Positions 58,907-64,000 of a stretch of DNA of 64,000 nucleotides are shown here, one piece after another; within the stretch, counting starts at the first letter, position 1; each line of letters begins with the position of its first letter. Under the pieces are notes generated by a model. The model was not told where the DNA came from. It worked only from the letters and a program-made list of their open reading frames with translations, and did no database searches. The stretch comes from an uncultured Acidobacteriota bacterium (GTDB lineage: Bacteria > Acidobacteriota > Terriglobia > Bryobacterales > Bryobacteraceae): assembly GCA_902825945.1 (NCBI GenBank), contig CADECY010000036.1:1-64000 (forward strand), written 5' to 3'. The translations under genes and the position numbers were made by a program.

Positions 58907-59926
58907 CTACCGCTTCAGATGCTTGTCAAAAAATCGCGCCGTCTCCCGGAAAGCCTCCGCCGACTCCGGCGCGCGGTTCACGATCATGTACTGCCCATGC
59001 GACTGCCCCTCGTAGACAACCAGATCCGCGGTCCCGCCGCCATCGCGCAGCTTGCGATGCGTCCGCACCGTATTGCTCAGAAACAGATCGCGCGTACCGC
59101 TCAATAGCAGCGCCGGCGGAAATCCCGAAAGATCACCGTACACGGGTGACAGCAACGGATCCTTCAGGTCGCGCCCATTGGCGTAGAGCCTTGCCGCGCC
59201 ATCGAGCATGCCGTCGTTGGTGCCGAGCACGTTGTCGATCATCTCGTTGGTGAAGTACGTGTCGCCGGTCTTGGTGAGGTCGGACCAGGGAGTTCCGGCC
59301 ATCAGTGCTCCGGGCAGCGGTACCTTCAGTTCTTTCAGCTTCAGAACGGTGGCGAGTGTGAGTCCGCCGCCCGCCGAGGTTCCGAACATGCCGGTCTTGG
59401 CGGCCGGATTCTTGCGGATCACCTCGCGCCACACGGCGACAGCGTCATCGAGCGCGGCCGGAAAGGGTGCATCCGGCGGCATGCGATAGTCGACTGATAG
59501 CACTTCGATTCCGCCGTGGCCGGCCATGAGGATCGCCTCGTAGGCCGCGGTCTCGCCGCCCGAAAAGACGTAAGCACCGCCGTGAAGGTGGACGAGCAGA
59601 CGTTCGCGATTGACGGGGGCGATCGATGCCGGCCGCACGCGATACACTCGAACCCCGGCGATCTTCGTTTCCTCGACCCTCACTCCGAGACGCTCGCGAA
59701 GTTCGGGCAACTGCTTGGCCCGGACTTCATCGCGTTGTCTGGCGAACGCTCGCCACTCGTCGGCGTTTCGGGGAACCACCGGCGGATTCCAAGCAGGTGC
59801 GATCGCTTCGCGCAACACCGGACTCACGGTTTCAGGAACCGGAACTTCGCGCGCGGCAAGCGATCGCGGTGGAAGGGCCTGAGGCCAGCACAGTGCGGTC
59901 CACAACGGGACCATCATCCATCTCAT
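58907..59926 (-). CDS. Exported alpha/beta hydrolase, hormone-sensitive-lipase type
   Basis: 339 residues with a short signal (MMVPLWTALCWPQALPP). The HSL/family IV features are present: oxyanion-hole LLVHLHGGAYVFSG, nucleophile Ser in GMFGTSAGGGL, Asp in LLSGTRDLFLSN, and His in VYEGQSHGQYM. It should hydrolyse carboxylic esters, probably in the periplasm. It follows an exported protein gene on the same strand by 28 bases, consistent with one transcript. Confidence 0.88.
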   Translation of the reverse strand: MRWMMVPLWTALCWPQALPPRSLAAREVPVPETVSPVLREAIAPAWNPPVVPRNADEWRAFARQRDEVRAKQLPELRERLGVRVEETKIAGVRVYRVRPASIAPVNRERLLVHLHGGAYVFSGGETAAYEAILMAGHGGIEVLSVDYRMPPDAPFPAALDDAVAVWREVIRKNPAAKTGMFGTSAGGGLTLATVLKLKELKVPLPGALMAGTPWSDLTKTGDTYFTNEMIDNVLGTNDGMLDGAARLYANGRDLKDPLLSPVYGDLSGFPPALLLSGTRDLFLSNTVRTHRKLRDGGGTADLVVYEGQSHGQYMIVNRAPESAEAFRETARFFDKHLKR

Positions 59927-59954
59927 TCGAGATAGTGTAGCCGAGCGCGCTGCG

Positions 59955-61328
59955 TCAAAACGTGATGTCGGACTTTGCTCCGAACTTCTTGTAGTTCCGG
60001 AACTCGATCGTGTTCAGCGAGCACTCCGAACTGCCCCGCGAGCATGTGAGCACATCGGACTTCACCGGCAGAAGAAACAGCGCGCCTCCGATGTTGACGA
60101 AGTCGTAGTCGGTGGCCGATTCCACCGTGTCAATCGGAAACTGTGCGGGAAGCTGGAGCGCCTGCATCTCGATTCGCAGCGGCCGCGCGACATCTTTGTC
60201 GATCCAGACGCTGCCCTTGTAAGCCGGGAAGTACCTCTGGCCCGGCGTGACGATGTGCCAGCTCGAACGCTCCTGCGTCACCTTGAAATCGTAGAGCCGT
60301 GCCGGTCGCCTCTGCATTGAACTCGTGCCGCGATACCGGAATTCGGCGACTCCAGGCGTGAACAGGTTCTTCATCAGCGTGATGAACTCACCGCTCGACC
60401 ATGCGCCGTTCTCCATCTTCTTCTTGTCGAGATTGAGGTAGCGCTCTTGCCCATTCTCGACCAGGAGATCCGCCTCGACGTGGTCGAGCGCGCGCCAGTC
60501 TGTCTTTGCCGTCGTGCTGGTGTACCGCGTGGTCATCTGCTTGACGATATAGTTGGGCAGAGTCGACATGTACTTGTCGAGTTCCTCGCGCACCTTGTCG
60601 AGGAATGGATCGAATTCGTTCTTCGTGTTCAGCACCACGGGCGGCGCGGCAGGTTTCGGCGGAGCACTCGGTGCGGCGATGGGCGCAACGGGTTCTTCCG
60701 GCGGTGCGGCAGGAGTACGGCGTCCACGCGCCAGTTTCGGCCGGTCGGGATCTTCTTCGGCCCTTACCGCCTGGATAGTTGCCGGCGGCTCCGGCGCGGA
60801 TTGAGCCTCTTCCTTCTCTTTGTCCTTGCTCTTGTCCTTCGTCTTCCCCTTGGACGGATCCTGGTTCGAACCTGGAACGTTTTGCGCCCGATGAAACATC
60901 GTCTCTTCCATAGGTTGCCGCGCGGCGGCTCTTTCGGCTTCGGTGCCGCGCCGCTCGAACACGATCGACAAGGCGACAAACTTACGGACTTCGTCTTGCG
61001 TCGCGTCGATCACCAACTGATCACCGGGCTCGAAGTCGATCGATTTCACCTTCTTGTGGTCTTTCCAATGCTCGGTGGTCTTGGTGATCTTGATGATCAG
61101 CACGCGCTTGTCTTCGGGTTCGACGAAGATCTCGCTGCCGTCGCGTGCTCGAAAGACTCCGCGAATCGCTGTCACGACACGAAGCGCGTCCTTCACCGAG
61201 CCTTTCGTGTTCTGCTCGCTCGGCCCCTTCGGGAAGGGATCCCCTCCGATGGGTCCGCCGAGTTGCGCGGCGAGCCTCGTCGCAAGAAGGAGCGGGAAAA
61301 GCACGGGGACACGCATGGCAGCTACCAT
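59955..61328 (-). CDS. Exported protein of unknown function with Pro/Lys-rich linker
   Basis: The 457-residue protein has a signal peptide (MRVPVLFPLLLATRLAAQ); the ATG four codons into the frame is equally possible. Residues 45 to 140 form a beta domain (IRGVFRARDGSEIFVEPEDKRVLIIKI), followed by a charged linker (KGKTKDKSKDKEKEE, then Pro/Ala-rich) and a C-terminal domain of about 210 residues: YMSTLPNYIVKQMTTRYTSTTAKTDWRALDHVEADLLVENGQERYLNL, ending in CSRGSSECSL. I do not recognise the family. Cys are few, no catalytic motif. Confidence 0.7.
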   Translation of the reverse strand: MVAAMRVPVLFPLLLATRLAAQLGGPIGGDPFPKGPSEQNTKGSVKDALRVVTAIRGVFRARDGSEIFVEPEDKRVLIIKITKTTEHWKDHKKVKSIDFEPGDQLVIDATQDEVRKFVALSIVFERRGTEAERAAARQPMEETMFHRAQNVPGSNQDPSKGKTKDKSKDKEKEEAQSAPEPPATIQAVRAEEDPDRPKLARGRRTPAAPPEEPVAPIAAPSAPPKPAAPPVVLNTKNEFDPFLDKVREELDKYMSTLPNYIVKQMTTRYTSTTAKTDWRALDHVEADLLVENGQERYLNLDKKKMENGAWSSGEFITLMKNLFTPGVAEFRYRGTSSMQRRPARLYDFKVTQERSSWHIVTPGQRYFPAYKGSVWIDKDVARPLRIEMQALQLPAQFPIDTVESATDYDFVNIGGALFLLPVKSDVLTCSRGSSECSLNTIEFRNYKKFGAKSDITF

Positions 61329-61360
61329 TGTGACGGACTTCCGTCAGGCGCGGTTACGTC

Positions 61361-62296
61361 TCAATTTCCGAGTTCGGCGTTCAGAATCGCGGCGAGCCGG
61401 CGCGCTCCAAGTGCGGCGCGATCGAGCGCGATCTGGCGCGACTTTACCCGGTACTCGTCGGTCAATTGGATCGGATTCTCCTTGCCGCCTCCTTCGTTCC
61501 CGAAGGAGTAGACGAACGAACGGGAGATCTCGAGCCCTTCCTCCACCCACTTCGACGGATCGAGTGTCTCCGCGCTGGATCCGGTGCGCTTGGCCATCAC
61601 CTTCACCACACCATTCACGAAGGTGCCGGTGTCCGCGATGCCGAGTGCGTCGTCCCAATAGGCGTGCAGGTTGTAGGAGCCCACGACGTTGACTGTGTTG
61701 CCACCGAGATCCGACCACGGCTTGCCCGTTTGCGGATTGACCTGATCCTTCTTGAAGCGCGTCGCGCAATGCAGCGGCTGATGGATGTCTCCCACCAGAT
61801 GCAGGAACCACGGTAGCAGGTAGACCGGATCCTTGACGTGTCCAGGACTCGGCTCATTCGCTAGCAGCGGCCTGATCCAGCGGATCTGTGAAAGAACGTT
61901 CGGATCGCGCGGATTCACGGTGTCCGTGCCATCGGTCGAGAACGGAACGTTGATGTAGTGCCAGTCGCGGTGCTGCTTCATTTCCGGGAAACCCGCCTTG
62001 ATCTCGGTGCCGACGGCGTCGCGCTTTCCGTCGTCGTAGAATCGCAGGTCGCCCTTGATGATGTCGGGCCAGAAGGCGGCCTTCATGAACGCGTGGCGGA
62101 TGTTTGCCTTCTGCCCGCCGGGAGCACCGCCGATGAGCAGCGCGAAGTCAGGATGCTGGCGGATCAGCGAGTCCACCCGCGCTCGCGCCTTGTCGTTCAG
62201 AAGGTCGTACGCCAAACCAGCGATCGCCTTGTGGCCAACCGAGTTCCACGCGGATAGCGTCGTGCAAATCAGCAGGAGAAGGGTAGCGGTTTTCAT
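61361..62296 (-). CDS. S1/P1 nuclease family protein
   Basis: The 311-residue protein has a signal peptide (MKTATLLLLICTTLSA) directly followed by WNSVGHKAIAGLAYDLL, where the N-terminal Trp and His bind zinc in this family. Further zinc ligands are visible in AAFWPDIIKGD, DWHYINVPF, FLHLVGDIHQPLH and NLHAYWDDALG. It should be a periplasmic or secreted zinc nuclease that cleaves single-stranded nucleic acids. It overlaps the pheT stop by 4 bases on the same strand. Confidence 0.93.
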   Translation of the reverse strand: MKTATLLLLICTTLSAWNSVGHKAIAGLAYDLLNDKARARVDSLIRQHPDFALLIGGAPGGQKANIRHAFMKAAFWPDIIKGDLRFYDDGKRDAVGTEIKAGFPEMKQHRDWHYINVPFSTDGTDTVNPRDPNVLSQIRWIRPLLANEPSPGHVKDPVYLLPWFLHLVGDIHQPLHCATRFKKDQVNPQTGKPWSDLGGNTVNVVGSYNLHAYWDDALGIADTGTFVNGVVKVMAKRTGSSAETLDPSKWVEEGLEISRSFVYSFGNEGGGKENPIQLTDEYRVKSRQIALDRAALGARRLAAILNAELGN

Positions 62297-64000
62297 ACTC
62301 GCAGTTCGAATCCGGCCGACTGCATGGCCTCGATCATGCGCGTTCGCTCCGCCGTGATCTCCTGCGCGGAGAGTGTGCGATCGGCCGCGCCGATCGTGAC
62401 CCGGAACGAGACACTCTTGCGATCATCCGGCAGCGGAGCGCCCGTGTAGAGGCGCACGAACTCGACGGTCTGCACCAGTTCGCCACCATACGCGAGAAGC
62501 TGGCGTTCGAGATCGCCCACTTGCACGCGCAACGCGGCGAGGATCGAAAGATCGAAGGCGCTCGCCGGGAATCGCCGCAGCGGACGATACCTCACCGAAT
62601 CGGTGGCGAGGCGCCGCGTAGCGCGCAGATCGAGATCCGCCACGGCCGCGCGCCCGGAAACCAGCAGGGGATGTAACTCGCCGATCCGGCCCACTAGCGT
62701 GTCCTTCCACTCCACTTCCCATGCGCGCTTCGGATGTTCGAACGGACGAGCTTCCACCGGCTTGACCTTCGCGCCAGGAAGCAGGCACTCCACGAGCCGC
62801 TTGGCCTCATGGAGCTCGGCCACCCCGTCACCGGACCGCGCGAACACGCAGGCTGCAAGATGCGGAATCTCTTCGGGCAACTCTCCGTCGAGCAGATGGA
62901 TTTCTTGACCGATTTCGAAAAAGCGGAACGAGTCGAGGTGGCGCAGATTGTCGCGAACGTTGCGAAGCACACCGATCACCAGCGAATTCCGCAGCAGCCC
63001 CTGATCGGACGCGATCGGGTTGGTGACTTTCACGTGATGCGCTGGGTCTCCGCCGATCTCGCGGACCTGTTCCTCGCTGACGAACGAGTAGTTGTAAACC
63101 TCGGTGAAGCCCTGACCGGTACAGACCGATCGCAGGGCGTGGAGGTGGTCGCGCTCGGGATTGGCGGCCGGTGGCGTCGCGGGAACCGACGGTGCGGTTG
63201 GGGTGATCGAACCGTAGCCGAGCATTCGCCCCACTTCCTCGAGCAGGTCATCCTTGATCGAAATGTCCTTCGTGGCTCGCCACGATGGCACGGTCACCGA
63301 GAGCGTGCCGTAGCCCGAATCGCTCACGCCGAACTCGAGCGCTCGCAGGATGTCGATCACCTCTTCGGAATCCACCGGCCGTCCCAGTTTCCGCCGGAGC
63401 CATTCGACCGGCAGTTCGATCACCTTGGCCTCGCGGAACGCCGAGCCCTCGTCGGCGACGCCTCCCACGAGGCGAATTCCCGGTGAAACGATGCCGAGAA
63501 GTTCGATCGCGCGCGCCAACGCACGGGTGGTGTTGGCCGGATCCTGCGCCTTCTCGAATCGCATCGAGGCATCGGTCCGGACCCTCAGGCGGGTCGAAGT
63601 CTTGCGCACCGCGCCGGGGTGGAAGTTCGCGCTCTCGAGGACGATTCGCCAAGTGGCGCCGGTAACACCCGATGCGGCACCGCCGATCACGCCCGCGATC
63701 GCTTCCGGTCCGTTGGCATCGGCGATGACGAGGGTCTGCGTGTCGAGCTCATAGGTTTCACCGTTGAGGGCGGTGATCCGCTCGTTCGCGCGAGCCCGCC
63801 GGACGAAGATCGTGTCGCCTTGGAGCTTGTCCCGGTCGAACGCGTGCATCGGCTGCGCGAGTTCGGCCATCACGTAGTTGGTGACGTCGACGATGTTGTT
63901 GATCGGGTTGAGTCCGATCGCGGTGAGCCTCTGCTGCAGCCACAGCGGCGAGGAGCGCACGGTGACGTTCTCGAAGACGAGCGCGCTGTAACGCGGACAA
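62293..64000 (-). CDS. pheT: Phenylalanyl-tRNA synthetase beta subunit, 5' end beyond the right edge
   Basis: The frame is open to the window edge; 568 residues are visible. Landmarks are SPLWLQQRLTAIGLNPINNIVDVTNYVMAELAQPMHAFD of the B3/4 domain, B5 (RKLGRPVDSEEVIDILRALEF), the catalytic-like core (EVYNYSFVSEEQV, RNSLVIGVLRNVRDNLRH) and the anticodon-binding FDX-ACB end (PLRRFPASAFDLSILAAL to SAGFELRV). The N-terminal EMAP/OB region is outside the window. The enzyme attaches phenylalanine to tRNA together with PheS, which is not in view. Confidence 0.97.
   Translation of the reverse strand, partial: CPRYSALVFENVTVRSSPLWLQQRLTAIGLNPINNIVDVTNYVMAELAQPMHAFDRDKLQGDTIFVRRARANERITALNGETYELDTQTLVIADANGPEAIAGVIGGAASGVTGATWRIVLESANFHPGAVRKTSTRLRVRTDASMRFEKAQDPANTTRALARAIELLGIVSPGIRLVGGVADEGSAFREAKVIELPVEWLRRKLGRPVDSEEVIDILRALEFGVSDSGYGTLSVTVPSWRATKDISIKDDLLEEVGRMLGYGSITPTAPSVPATPPAANPERDHLHALRSVCTGQGFTEVYNYSFVSEEQVREIGGDPAHHVKVTNPIASDQGLLRNSLVIGVLRNVRDNLRHLDSFRFFEIGQEIHLLDGELPEEIPHLAACVFARSGDGVAELHEAKRLVECLLPGAKVKPVEARPFEHPKRAWEVEWKDTLVGRIGELHPLLVSGRAAVADLDLRATRRLATDSVRYRPLRRFPASAFDLSILAALRVQVGDLERQLLAYGGELVQTVEFVRLYTGAPLPDDRKSVSFRVTIGAADRTLSAQEITAERTRMIEAMQSAGFELRV

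Noticed and set aside
1-64000. tRNA, rRNA, CRISPR array, insertion sequence, prophage or origin
   Set aside because: No repeat-spacer pattern, cloverleaf-type intergenic sequence, transposase or integrase with flanking inverted repeats was seen.

Overview
The window is GC-rich bacterial chromosome, densely coding, and reads as an Acidobacteriota member of the Solibacter/Bryobacterales type. Pointers are an acidobacterial-style VWFA exported protein at the left edge, a YVTN beta-propeller protein ending in what looks like the Solibacter-specific C-terminal domain (TIGR03437 type), Tat-exported sulfatases, multiheme cytochromes, a PEP-CTERM protein and a remnant of an Oar-like TonB receptor. 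This assignment is inference from family content; no rRNA or tRNA gene was seen.

Layout. 1-1553: a VWFA protein running off the left edge, a 52-residue PEP-CTERM-like micro-protein, and a gene-poor stretch. 1554-7496: plus-strand run of sugar isomerase, MurQ, MurA, rhodanese, OFA transporter, lipoprotein peptidyl-prolyl isomerase and two small unknowns; MurQ and MurA overlap, pairing peptidoglycan recycling with synthesis. 7497-15514: CotH-like kinase, HTH regulator with an SRPBCC protein (apparently frameshifted), HEAT-repeat sulfatase, aminotransferase, SDR, class A beta-lactamase-like hydrolase and a Fur-family regulator. 15984-19393: exported proteins including the large beta-propeller.

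19490-31623 is a tight, overlapping Tad (Flp) pilus locus: DUF192 protein, TadD-like TPR lipoprotein, Flp pilin, a polytopic GT-C-like membrane protein, CpaB, CpaC secretin, three TadE-like pseudopilins, CpaE, CpaF, TadB and TadC. The prepilin peptidase and CpaD are not in the window.

31731-57222 is rich in redox enzymes: a cytochrome b plus sulfite-oxidase-fold Mo protein, a three-domain RidA protein followed by SoxC/SoxD-like sulfane dehydrogenase, NrfH/NrfA nitrite reductase, a siroheme sulfite/nitrite reductase fused to a HEPN-like tail with a coupled partner gene, and an octaheme cytochrome. Between them lie a tandem alpha/beta hydrolase, a KptA phosphotransferase, a Gfo/Idh oxidoreductase, a BACON/Fn3-like surface protein, two Rpn-like proteins, an orphan polysaccharide-export permease, a second sulfatase and a Gly-rich PEP-CTERM protein. 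56710-64000 holds an ECF sigma factor with membrane anti-sigma partner (SQ repeat), a truncated Uma2 gene, and a minus-strand run from pheT through an S1/P1 nuclease to an exported protein and an esterase.

Most notable: the GT-C protein inside the Tad operon, the signal-plus-anchor PEP-CTERM micro-protein, the reductase-HEPN fusion, the triple RidA next to SoxCD, NrfA with a His at the catalytic heme motif, and a recurring -10-like hexamer very close to start codons.
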